A stretch of 64,000 nucleotides of DNA, taken from NCBI RefSeq assembly GCF_900312815.1, contig NZ_OMPE01000009.1:992001-1056000 (forward strand), in the 5' to 3' direction. The first letter of the stretch is position 1. Each line of letters opens with the position of its first letter. The DNA comes from Aquimarina sp. AU474 (lineage in GTDB: Bacteria; Bacteroidota; Bacteroidia; Flavobacteriales; Flavobacteriaceae). The notes under the pieces are model-generated. The model was not told the origin of the DNA and ran no database searches. It saw only the letters and a program-made list of their open reading frames with translations. The position numbers were made by a program, and so were the translations under genes. Shown here piece by piece: positions 1-7,808 of the stretch.

Positions 1-1
1 A

Positions 2-2623
2 CTTGTACAACTATTCCCCAATCAAACTATTTTTGTTCCAGAAATTTATAGTATTGAAGAATTTATAACTAAAATTTCAGGATTACGACAAATAGACAAT
101 ATCCAAGCATTATTCGAATTTTACGAGACATATAGAGAGACTCACCCTAATCTTGAGAAAGAAGATTTTGAAACTTTTAGTAATTGGGCGCAAACATTAA
201 TTTACGATTTTAATGAAATCGATAGGTATTGTATAGACCACAAAAGCTTTTTTGCCTATCTATCAGGAATTCAGGATTTAAATCACTGGTATTTACAAAA
301 GGAAAAAACAACCTTAGTCCAGAATTATATAAAATTTTGGGAGAGTTTAAAAGATTACTATGATGCTTTTAAAGACAAACTGATAACAAAAAAAATGGGT
401 TATCAGGGTTTGTTATACAGAAAGGCTTCTGAAGATATTCTAACCTATATTAAAACCGAAACACGGAAACATATTTTAGTTGGCTTTAATGCATTAAATA
501 ATGCTGAACAAACCATCTTTCAAACTTTATTAGATGCCGGTATGGCAAAAGCATATTGGGATGGTGATCAGTTTTTTATGAATAATCGGTACCACGAAGC
601 ATCATTGTTTTTACGAACATATAAAGAACAATGGGGGTATTATCAAAAACAACCATTTGAGTGGATTGGTGATAATTTTTCAGAAAAAAAAGACATTCAG
701 CTTATCGGAGTACCCAAAAATGTTGGTCAGGCAAAGTATGTTGGAGAAATTCTAACAACAATTCCAAAAGCAGACATAGAAAAAACAGCCTTAGTTTTGG
801 CAGATGAGAGTTTACTACAGCCATTATTAAACACCTTACCGGATTCTATTCAGTCTATTAATATAACTATGGGTTTACCGCTTAAAGAAGCCCCTATAGC
901 TGGTTTTTTTGAACTATTATTCAACTTACATAAAAATTCTAATGAAGAGGGTTTATATTTCAAATCTGTACTTAAAATTTTAAACAGTCTTCCTGCATAT
1001 AGATTATTAGGTGTTACTTCTAGGGATTTAACACATATAATATCTAAGGAAAATATTGTGTTTCCATCTCTAGAAAAATTACTTGAACGTGTTACGGATA
1101 ATGAAAAGGAAGTACTTGAGTTATTATTTAAACCATGGAGAAATGTGAATACCGCACTTAAAAATTGCGGTAAGATTATACAAAGGTTGAAAGATGCTAT
1201 CGATAAGGAAAAGAATGCTCTAGAACTAGAGTATGTATATCATTTTCATTTAGTATTCAATAGACTATCTACTATACATAGTAGTTATCAATACCTTAAT
1301 ACTATTAAGTCTTTACATATATTATATAAAGATCTTTTGATGACCGAAACTCTGGATTTTTCTGGAGAACCTTTTAGCGGATTACAATTTATGGGTATGT
1401 TAGAATCCAGGTGCTTAGACTTTGAAACGGTTATCATAAGTTCGGTAAATGAAGGTATGTTACCCGCCGGAAAAAGTATGAATTCTTTTATTCCGTATGA
1501 TTTAAAAAGGGCATATAATCTTCCTACATACAAAGAAAAGGATGCGATATATACGTATCACTTTTATCGATTGATTCAAAGAGCAAAAAATGTTTACGTA
1601 CTATATGACACAGAGGATGAAGGTGTAGGTGGAGGAGAAAAAAGTAGATTTTTACTTCAGTTAGAAATTGATAAAAGACCAAATCACTCACTCACAAAAT
1701 ATATTGTTGCTTCCGAAGTGCCTAAACTAATGAATTTGCCGCTACAGGTCGAAAAGAATGAAGAAGTTTTAATACAATTAAAAGCATTGGCCGCTCATGG
1801 GTTATCTCCTTCAGCGCTTACATCTTATATTAGAAACCCATTAGATTTTTATTATAAATATGTTTTGGGCATACAAGAAACAGATCAGGTCGAAGAAACC
1901 ATAGCAGCAAATACTCTGGGTACAGTGATTCATAATACACTAGAAACTTTTTATAAACCTATAGAAAACGCTTTTCTCACACTTGATCACATCAAGAAAA
2001 TGAAAAATATGGTGGATGGTGAAATTAAAGCTCAATTTAAACAAGTGTATTCTGAGTTGGATATTTCACAAGGTAAAAATCTCCTGATTTTTGAAGTAGC
2101 CAAAAAATACGTGTTTAATTTCCTCCAATCTGAAGAGAAATTAATTAAAAATGGTAGTCAACTTAAAATAGTAGCTATTGAGAATAACCTTAAAGCTTTA
2201 TTAGATTTCCCAGAATTAGATTTTCCGATTGTTATTAAAGGAAAAGTAGATCGTATTGATGAATTAGATGGAGTATTAAGGGTGATAGATTATAAAACCG
2301 GTAGAGTAACGCGCGGTGATGTTGTATTAATGGATTGGGACATTATTACCGATGACTATAAATACAGTAAAGCTATTCAGGTTTTATTATATGGGTATAT
2401 GCAGTATAAAGGGCAACCTACTGTAGAATCATTTCAGGCTGGTATTATATCATTTAAAAACCTTCAAGAAGGTTTTCTTAAGTTTGGCACCAAAGAAAGT
2501 ATTAGAGGTAAAGCAAATCATCAAATTACTGATCAAGTATTTGATGAATTTTTGAAGCAACTAAAAAAAATAATTTTCGAAATTTTTGATATCAAAATTC
2601 CGTTTATTCAAAAAGAAGTTTGA
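2..2623 (+). CDS. AddB-like PD-(D/E)XK exonuclease, 5' truncated by window edge
   Basis: The reading frame is open from base 2, so the gene begins outside the window; the ATG at 395 is internal. The visible 873 residues resemble the C-terminal two thirds of the AddB/RexB-type helicase-nuclease subunit of Bacteroidota, which resects double-strand breaks with an AddA-like partner. The nuclease module starts near residue 598 (LSPSALTSYIRNPLDFYYKY, typical of RecB-family nucleases), and the catalytic core lies near residues 745-765 (KGKVDRID, then VIDYKTG, giving Asp, Asp and Lys of PD-(D/E)XK). The upstream half looks like the inactive helicase-like part. I do not see the four-cysteine iron-sulphur cluster of Bacillus AddB. 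The TGA stop is 5 bases before the next ATG, so the following hydrolase is probably co-transcribed. Confidence 0.8.
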   Translation, partial: LVQLFPNQTIFVPEIYSIEEFITKISGLRQIDNIQALFEFYETYRETHPNLEKEDFETFSNWAQTLIYDFNEIDRYCIDHKSFFAYLSGIQDLNHWYLQKEKTTLVQNYIKFWESLKDYYDAFKDKLITKKMGYQGLLYRKASEDILTYIKTETRKHILVGFNALNNAEQTIFQTLLDAGMAKAYWDGDQFFMNNRYHEASLFLRTYKEQWGYYQKQPFEWIGDNFSEKKDIQLIGVPKNVGQAKYVGEILTTIPKADIEKTALVLADESLLQPLLNTLPDSIQSINITMGLPLKEAPIAGFFELLFNLHKNSNEEGLYFKSVLKILNSLPAYRLLGVTSRDLTHIISKENIVFPSLEKLLERVTDNEKEVLELLFKPWRNVNTALKNCGKIIQRLKDAIDKEKNALELEYVYHFHLVFNRLSTIHSSYQYLNTIKSLHILYKDLLMTETLDFSGEPFSGLQFMGMLESRCLDFETVIISSVNEGMLPAGKSMNSFIPYDLKRAYNLPTYKEKDAIYTYHFYRLIQRAKNVYVLYDTEDEGVGGGEKSRFLLQLEIDKRPNHSLTKYIVASEVPKLMNLPLQVEKNEEVLIQLKALAAHGLSPSALTSYIRNPLDFYYKYVLGIQETDQVEETIAANTLGTVIHNTLETFYKPIENAFLTLDHIKKMKNMVDGEIKAQFKQVYSELDISQGKNLLIFEVAKKYVFNFLQSEEKLIKNGSQLKIVAIENNLKALLDFPELDFPIVIKGKVDRIDELDGVLRVIDYKTGRVTRGDVVLMDWDIITDDYKYSKAIQVLLYGYMQYKGQPTVESFQAGIISFKNLQEGFLKFGTKESIRGKANHQITDQVFDEFLKQLKKIIFEIFDIKIPFIQKEV

Positions 2624-2628
2624 TCATT

Positions 2629-3477
2629 ATGGTGACTAAAATTAAAAATATTCGGATAAAAGGAAAGCATAAAAAACCAATTTTGGTCGATGTGTTTTAT
2701 GAAGACGATAGAAAACAAAAGCCTGTTGTTATTTTCTGTCATGGATATAAAGGTTTTAAAGATTGGGGAGCCTGGGACTTAGTTGGCGAAGAGTTTGCTA
2801 AATCTGGGATTTTCTTTGTGAAATTTAACTTCTCCTATAATGGAGGAACCCTAGAAGAGCCTATTGATTTTCCTGATTTAGAAGCTTTTGGGCAAAACAC
2901 ATTTATTAAAGAATTAGATGATTTGGAAACCGTTATTGATTGGATAACATCTAATAGTTTCTCATATCAAAATCAAATAAACTCTTCAAAAATTTCTTTA
3001 ATTGGTCATTCTCGAGGAGGTGGGATAGCAATTATTAAAGCCGCCGAAGATACTAGAATAACAAAACTGATTACTTGGGCAAGCGTTTCAGATTATAAAA
3101 ATCGTTTCCCAAAGGGAGAAGTTTTTGAACGTTGGAAAAAAGAAGGTGTATTTTTTATAGAAAATGGAAGGACAAAACAACAAATGCCTCACTATTTTTC
3201 ATTTTACACTTCATTTGTTGAAAATGAGGGTCGCCTCACTATTGGTAATGCTACCAAACAAATAAAAGCCCCACATTTAATTGTTCATGGTGTTAATGAC
3301 CCAACCGTTTTGGTAAATGAAGCAAAACAATTACATTTCTGGAACCCAAATAGTGAACTCTTTCTGTTAGAAGAAGCGAATCATGTATTTGGTGCAAAAC
3401 ATCCTTGGGATAAACATCATTTGCCAAAAGATTTGGCAATAATCACCTTAAAAACCATCGAATTTGTAATAGTTTAA
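2629..3477 (+). CDS. Alpha/beta hydrolase
   Basis: A 282-residue cytoplasmic alpha/beta-hydrolase of the dienelactone-hydrolase/peptidase S9-like type. The oxyanion segment FCHGYKGF lies near residue 38. The nucleophile elbow GHSRGG (Ser near residue 128), an acidic residue in VNDPTV near 223 and a late His in EANHVFG near 250 form a complete catalytic triad. I chose ATG 2629 over the TTG at 2620, which would overlap the upstream stop. It directly follows the AddB-like gene and is probably in the same transcript. The substrate cannot be inferred. Confidence 0.8.
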   Translation: MVTKIKNIRIKGKHKKPILVDVFYEDDRKQKPVVIFCHGYKGFKDWGAWDLVGEEFAKSGIFFVKFNFSYNGGTLEEPIDFPDLEAFGQNTFIKELDDLETVIDWITSNSFSYQNQINSSKISLIGHSRGGGIAIIKAAEDTRITKLITWASVSDYKNRFPKGEVFERWKKEGVFFIENGRTKQQMPHYFSFYTSFVENEGRLTIGNATKQIKAPHLIVHGVNDPTVLVNEAKQLHFWNPNSELFLLEEANHVFGAKHPWDKHHLPKDLAIITLKTIEFVIV

Positions 3478-3534
3478 CACAGTAGAAGAATAAAAAACAC
3501 AATTTTTCATCATTTTTTTTGTTTATTTGTCATA

Positions 3535-3819
3535 ATGAAGTCAAATAGATCCATAATCGCTTCTATATTTCTTGCCTTGTTTTGTTTGATACAATTGGCA
3601 GATACGCATGTGTTAAGTCATGATGCGGGTGATACGGATTGCCAAATTTGTCTTCTTGCTTCAGAGAAACAAAATGATGGTTTTCTTAATGCAGAGACTA
3701 TAGAGGTACCCTGTATTATTACAATTCCTGCAGATGTAGTTAGAACAAACTATGAGCAAAATTATTTTGACTCTACCATTAACTATTCTCTTTTAAACAA
3801 GGCACCCCCTTCTGCCTAA
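3535..3819 (+). CDS. Small exported His/Cys protein upstream of TonB receptor
   Basis: A 94-residue protein with an N-terminal hydrophobic signal (residues 8-22). A compact His/Asp/Cys cluster follows: THVLSHDAG then DTDCQIC, spacing H-x3-H-D and D-C-x2-C. This could bind a transition metal, but no family can be named with certainty. It lies 153 bases upstream of a TonB-dependent receptor on the same strand and is probably the first gene of that operon. Similar small His/Cys proteins often precede metal-related outer-membrane transport genes in flavobacteria (family knowledge; the metal role is inferred). The leader region is AT-rich with no convincing full promoter. Confidence 0.6.
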   Translation: MKSNRSIIASIFLALFCLIQLADTHVLSHDAGDTDCQICLLASEKQNDGFLNAETIEVPCIITIPADVVRTNYEQNYFDSTINYSLLNKAPPSA

Positions 3820-3972
3820 GTTATTTCTCATTAATTAAATAAAATTATACTGCGCTATAGCAGTACGATCTCTTATTATGTTTAGTAATAAAATGAGCCG
3901 TAATAATTGAGTTGACTTCAATTGACTTATTGGTGAATTTTATCTAAATATTAAAAATACACATATTCATAG

Positions 3973-6363
3973 ATGAATAAATACACATTAACACTAGTGT
4001 TTTTTTTCGGGATTACTGTTTTATCTGCTCAAGATTGCATTAAAACACTTTCTGGTAGAGTGATGGATTTTCACGACGGCGTACCCTTAGAAGGAGCTAC
4101 AATAACTTATAATAGTACAACTATGTTGACGGATGCAAGCGGTAAATATACTATATCGGGATTATGCGCTACTTCGTATGCTTTTACAATATCTCATGAA
4201 GATTGTAATTCGCAAGTTGTAACTATTGATTTGGATAAGGTGTCTACCAAGGATTTTTATTTAGAGCATCATTTAAATGAGTTGCAAGAAGTAAAAGTAT
4301 CTGGAGCAAAGCCTAACAAAACTTCTTCATCTCAAGAAGAAACTATTGGCAAAGACATTCTCGAAAAATATAGTGGTGCTTCATTAGGAGATGCACTACG
4401 ACAAATAACGGGTGTTTCTTCTTTAAATACAGGTTCTACGATAGTTAAACCTGTAATTCAGGGATTAAATGGAAGCCGTGTGTTAATTATGAACAACGGT
4501 GTTAGAATGCAGGATATGGAATGGGGTGATGAACATGCGCCAAATGTTGATATTAATACTGCTGGTAACGTTACTGTGGTAAAAGGTGCAGCGGCATTAC
4601 GTTATGGTGGAGATGCTATTGGTGGTGTTATTGTGATGGAGCCCAATAGAGTACCGGCAAAAGATACCTTAATAGGCAAAACAGTACTTACAGGAGCATC
4701 TAATGGTCGAGGAGGATCAGTTACTTCTGAAATTATTAAAGGATATGAAAATGGATGGTTTCTAAAAGCACAAGGAACTCTAAAACGTTTTGGTGATGTT
4801 GAGGCTCCTGATTATATTCTTTCTAATACGGGTCTTTTTGAAAAAGGAGCTTCCTTAGCATTTGGTGTAAATAAATTTACCTACGGTTGGGATGCTTTTT
4901 ACTCTTTTTATGAAAATGAAATTGGTGTACTCGCAGCCTCTCATATTGGTAATGTAGATGATCTTATTGAATCAATTAATAGTAGTCAACCTTCAATTAT
5001 TCGTGATTTCACGTATGATATTGATAATCCAAAACAAGAAGTAACGCATCATTTAGGACGTTTAAGATATTTTAAAAGGTTTGAAAAACTTGGTAAATTG
5101 ACCGCGCAATATGATTTTCAACTCAATCGTCGATTCGAATTTGATATAAGGCAAACGGCAGAGTTAAGAAAAATTCCAAGTATTGACCTTGAATTAACTA
5201 CCCATAGTTTTACTTCGGATTTTAAATTCGATTCTAAATCTGATTTTACGTTAGATACGGGGATTGTTTTAAGGTATCAAGAAAATTTTGCCGACCCTTC
5301 AACAGGAGTGAGAAGGTTAATACCTGATTATAATAAATATGATGCAGGAGTATTTGTTACCGGAGAATATAATATTAATGACTTAGTACTAGACGCAGGT
5401 GTACGATATGACTATAACCAAATTGATGCTAAGAAATTTTATCAAAAAACCAGATGGACCGAAAGAGGGTATGATGCCGAGTTTTCAGATTTAATCATAG
5501 GAGATTTTGGAACTCAATGGCTTACAAATCCTAAGTTTGATTATCATAGTTTTTCGGGTACGATTGGGTTAAATTATCAATTTAGAGATGATTATGTACT
5601 TCGGGCCAACTATGCCCTATCTCAAAGAGCACCAAATCCTTCAGAATTATTTAGTGATGGTTTACATCATTCTGCTGCCAGGATTGAGTTAGGAGATCTT
5701 AGAATTGATCAAGAGACCTCTCATAAACTATCGTTCTCACTTCAAAAAAACAGTGAAACATGGGGATGGGAGATAGCACCGTATTTTAATTTGATCAATG
5801 ACTATATTCTTTTAGAACCTACCAGTGTAGAGTTATCATTGCGAGGTGCTTTTCCGGTTTGGGAATACAGACAATCAGATGCAAGGCTCTTAGGGTTAGA
5901 TGCAAAATTGTACACACAATTTCATACCAATTGGAGAACAGATCATAATTTTTCGATTGTTAAAGGAAAAGAAACTGATGGTGATACACCATTAATTAAT
6001 ATGCCAGCTCCCAATTTTAATAACAAATTAACCTTTCAGAAAGAAGATTGGTTAGGATTGCAAATGTCTGTAGAAAGCGAATATGTTTTCAGGCAAAATG
6101 AATTCCCTCCTAATATAGAGGTCTTTTCACCACAAACAGGGGAAGATGTTCTTTTAGAGATCAATACGCCACCATCGGCATATCATTTGTTACATGCTAA
6201 TGCGGATATCCTATTACCGCTTGGTAAAAATAACACCGTAAAAATAGGAGCAACAATTAATAATATTTTAAATAAAAACTATAGAAACTACCTAAATCGC
6301 CAGCGATATTTTGCTGATGAGGTAGGAAGAAATTTCTTAATAAGACTAACTTTTAACTATTAA
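3973..6363 (+). CDS. TonB-dependent receptor, ZnuD/heavy-metal-like
   Basis: A 796-residue outer-membrane active transporter. It has a signal peptide ending near residue 19 (LSAQD), then a carboxypeptidase-regulatory-like beta-sandwich (about 25-105; LSGRVMDFHDGVPLEGATI), a plug domain (about 115-220; VIQGLNGSRVLIMNNGVR and VVKGAAALRYGGDAIGG), and a 22-stranded-barrel-like C-terminal part ending in aromatic FNY. The barrel segment NPSELFSDGLHHSA is reminiscent of ZnuD-type metal receptors, so zinc or another metal is the best substrate guess. It sits between a small His/Cys protein and a lipoprotein 8 bases downstream. A hairpin CTGC-gctata-GCAG at 3851-3864 lies in the leader region upstream. 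Energy would come from TonB-ExbBD, not encoded here. Confidence 0.85.
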   Translation: MNKYTLTLVFFFGITVLSAQDCIKTLSGRVMDFHDGVPLEGATITYNSTTMLTDASGKYTISGLCATSYAFTISHEDCNSQVVTIDLDKVSTKDFYLEHHLNELQEVKVSGAKPNKTSSSQEETIGKDILEKYSGASLGDALRQITGVSSLNTGSTIVKPVIQGLNGSRVLIMNNGVRMQDMEWGDEHAPNVDINTAGNVTVVKGAAALRYGGDAIGGVIVMEPNRVPAKDTLIGKTVLTGASNGRGGSVTSEIIKGYENGWFLKAQGTLKRFGDVEAPDYILSNTGLFEKGASLAFGVNKFTYGWDAFYSFYENEIGVLAASHIGNVDDLIESINSSQPSIIRDFTYDIDNPKQEVTHHLGRLRYFKRFEKLGKLTAQYDFQLNRRFEFDIRQTAELRKIPSIDLELTTHSFTSDFKFDSKSDFTLDTGIVLRYQENFADPSTGVRRLIPDYNKYDAGVFVTGEYNINDLVLDAGVRYDYNQIDAKKFYQKTRWTERGYDAEFSDLIIGDFGTQWLTNPKFDYHSFSGTIGLNYQFRDDYVLRANYALSQRAPNPSELFSDGLHHSAARIELGDLRIDQETSHKLSFSLQKNSETWGWEIAPYFNLINDYILLEPTSVELSLRGAFPVWEYRQSDARLLGLDAKLYTQFHTNWRTDHNFSIVKGKETDGDTPLINMPAPNFNNKLTFQKEDWLGLQMSVESEYVFRQNEFPPNIEVFSPQTGEDVLLEINTPPSAYHLLHANADILLPLGKNNTVKIGATINNILNKNYRNYLNRQRYFADEVGRNFLIRLTFNY

Positions 6364-6371
6364 ATTTTAAA

Positions 6372-6947
6372 ATGATGAACACACGCAAATTTTTACCCAT
6401 CTTATTCTTAGCAGGAACTTTATTCGTTTCATGTTCAGATGATGACGATAATCCTACACCAGTAAATGAAGAGGAGGTAATTACTACGATGACAGTAAGA
6501 TTGACTGCAGGTAATGATGTTGTTACACTAAAAGTTTTTGATGAAGATGGTGCAGATGGACCAACGGCTCCCGTGGTTGAAATTTCAGGAAATTTGGCAG
6601 CAAATACTACTTATAACGGTACTGTAGAGCTGTTAAACGAAGCAGAGAACCCAGCAGAAGATATTAATGAAGAAATTGAGGCCGAAGCAGATGAGCATCA
6701 ATTCTTTTTTGCAGCAGGTGGGGGACTTAATTTAATTACTAGTTATACAGATACTGAGGCAGATTACCCACCGCTTACGGGTACTAATCCTGTTGGACTT
6801 ACTTTTGATCTAGAGACAACAGATGCCAGTACAGGAACCTTTACAATAACATTACGACATATGCCCAAAAAACCTAACGATGGAACATTGGCAGATGCAG
6901 GAGGAGATACTGATATTTCTCAATCTTTTACAGTTACAATTCAGTAA
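6372..6947 (+). CDS. Surface lipoprotein paired with TonB receptor
   Basis: A 191-residue lipoprotein with a type II signal and lipobox FVSC (Cys near residue 21), followed by the acidic run SDDDDN, which resembles the lipoprotein export signal for surface exposure in Bacteroidota. The rest is beta-rich and acidic. It starts 8 bases after the TonB receptor and is clearly in its operon. The family commonly accompanies ZnuD-like receptors in flavobacteria and is described as a type 1 periplasmic-binding-fold-like lipoprotein; I recognise the arrangement rather than a catalytic motif. Probable role: capture of the receptor's substrate. MM at the start leaves a one-codon ambiguity. Confidence 0.7.
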   Translation: MMNTRKFLPILFLAGTLFVSCSDDDDNPTPVNEEEVITTMTVRLTAGNDVVTLKVFDEDGADGPTAPVVEISGNLAANTTYNGTVELLNEAENPAEDINEEIEAEADEHQFFFAAGGGLNLITSYTDTEADYPPLTGTNPVGLTFDLETTDASTGTFTITLRHMPKKPNDGTLADAGGDTDISQSFTVTIQ

Positions 6948-6963
6948 AAGGTTGAAAACAAAG

Positions 6964-7100
6964 ATTTGAAACAATAGTAATTATATGTTACAAGTTGAGT
7001 TTGTGAATTGCACATATGATTTGTTTCAATTTAAAATCCTCATGGAGTAGTTACCATGAGGGTTTTTTTATTAATTCAAACGGTATTTGGTATAAACTTT
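6964..7100 (+). repeat. Structured repeat, copy A
   Basis: First of two copies of a ~120-base element (the other is 7345-7470). Both have an outer stem (here TTGAAACAA 6966-6974 with TTGTTTCAA 7021-7029), an inner conserved AAGTTGAGTTTGTG, a terminator hairpin with a shared loop, and a shared TATTTGGTAT after it. Stem bases differ between copies but pairing is kept, suggesting selection on RNA structure. Copy A lies in the 3' region of the lipoprotein mRNA and could be a 3'-UTR-derived RNA. The gap 7101-7344 holds no gene I can support. Confidence 0.5.
7034..7069 (+). terminator. Rho-independent terminator after the TonB operon
   Basis: CCTCATGG (7038-7045) pairs with CCATGAGG (7054-7061) around an 8-base loop and is followed by seven T. 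It terminates the 3535-6947 operon and forms the 3' part of repeat copy A. Confidence 0.8.
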
Positions 7101-7309
7101 GATGAATTAACAATATGATAATGCATTAATTTCAAATTTGGGATAGAAACCGCTGAGAATATGCTAATGAAAAGGATAGAAACACCCTTGAGAATGAAGT
7201 AAAATTTGATTTTCAGTGTGTTAAATTCAATGATTTTATGAGGATATTAAGGCATCGTTAAATGTTATTTATCATCAAAAAATTACGATAATAATTAAAC
7301 AATAGCGCT

Positions 7310-7317
7310 TATATTCG
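7310..7317 (+). promoter_or_regulatory. Possible -7 element upstream of repeat copy B
   Basis: TATATTCG differs in one base from the TAnnTTTG -7 box of the Bacteroidota primary sigma factor and lies 28 bases before repeat copy B. No clear -33 TTG is present at the proper distance, so this is a weak call. Confidence 0.25.
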
Positions 7318-7344
7318 CGCCATAATAATCAACCTAAGAAATAC

Positions 7345-7470
7345 ATTTGAAACAATCATAATTAGTATAAGTTGAGTTTGTGTTAAATACTACTACTAAG
7401 TTTCAATGTAAAACCCCCGGATTAGTTACCCGGGGGTTTATTTTTTTAATACCTAGTATTTGGTATTATT
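7345..7470 (+). ncRNA. Structured repeat, copy B; possible small RNA
   Basis: Second copy of the element seen at 6964-7100. TTGAAAC (7347-7353) pairs with GTTTCAA (7400-7406), enclosing the conserved AAGTTGAGTTTGTG. A strong terminator with the same loop follows, then TATTTGGTAT. The element stands alone on the plus strand, convergent with the peptide gene at 7491-7658, so it could be a free-standing small RNA of roughly 100 bases. No known RNA family is recognised. Confidence 0.4.
7411..7447. terminator. Bidirectional terminator
   Basis: AAACCCCCGG (7411-7420) pairs perfectly with CCGGGGGTTT (7430-7439) around loop attagttac, with T-runs on the plus side and a shorter one on the minus side. 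It can end repeat B transcription and also transcription of the minus-strand peptide gene at 7491-7658. Confidence 0.8.
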
Positions 7471-7490
7471 AATCTAAAGTTAAAAGAAAA

Positions 7491-7658
7491 TTATTGTGCG
7501 ATAATAGGGCTTGGAGGACAGGTTCTAATTATAGAGATTTCTTGACCCCCGTTACTACAACAACCATCATAAGATCCTCCTTTTATTTTTGAGTTATTAG
7601 TAAGACGTGTAACATTAACTTTGCTTAATGAGAGTGCTTTTGAATTTTTAGGTTTCAT
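7491..7658 (-). CDS. Double-glycine peptide precursor 1 (class I lanthipeptide-like leader)
   Basis: A 55-residue ORF found by reading the minus strand. Residues 9-28 follow the Bacteroidota RiPP leader pattern (LSLSKVNVTRL, then KIKGG): alternating Leu, a Lys, a Val-x-x-Leu step, and a Gly-Gly cleavage site at 27-28. The 27-residue core contains three Cys (a CC pair near 33-34 and one near 47) and a few Ser/Thr, and ends PPSPIIAQ. It lies 150 bases downstream, on the same strand, of a TPR/AraC membrane regulator. A weak -7 box (TACATTTA on the minus strand, 7687-7694) lacks a -33 TTG, consistent with activator dependence. No LanB, LanC, LanT or peptidase-transporter gene is in the window, so modification is unproven. 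The peptide could instead be an unmodified signal or bacteriocin. Confidence 0.75.
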   Translation of the reverse strand: MKPKNSKALSLSKVNVTRLTNNSKIKGGSYDGCCSNGGQEISIIRTCPPSPIIAQ

Positions 7659-7734
7659 TGTGTGAGTATTTTTAAGATTTATGAGATAAATGTATCTAAT
7701 GGATGCGGAATTAGAGGTGCTTTTTTGTGGGTAG

Positions 7735-7772
7735 TCCTCAAGATTTGTAAAGAGATGCTCAAGATTTATAAA
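7735..7772 (-). promoter_or_regulatory. Tandem direct repeat, candidate AraC-type operator
   Basis: Two 17-base copies, tcctcaagatttgtaaa (7735-7751) and tgctcaagatttataaa (7756-7772), match at 15 of 17 bases and are offset by exactly 21 bases, two helical turns. They sit about 40-80 bases upstream of the weak -7 box of peptide gene 1 and just after the stop of the AraC regulator. AraC-family activators typically bind direct repeats with this period. The pairing with the neighbouring regulator is inferred. Confidence 0.55.
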
Positions 7773-7808
7773 TTTTTAATGAAAAAAAGCGAGTAAAACA
7801 CTTGTAAC

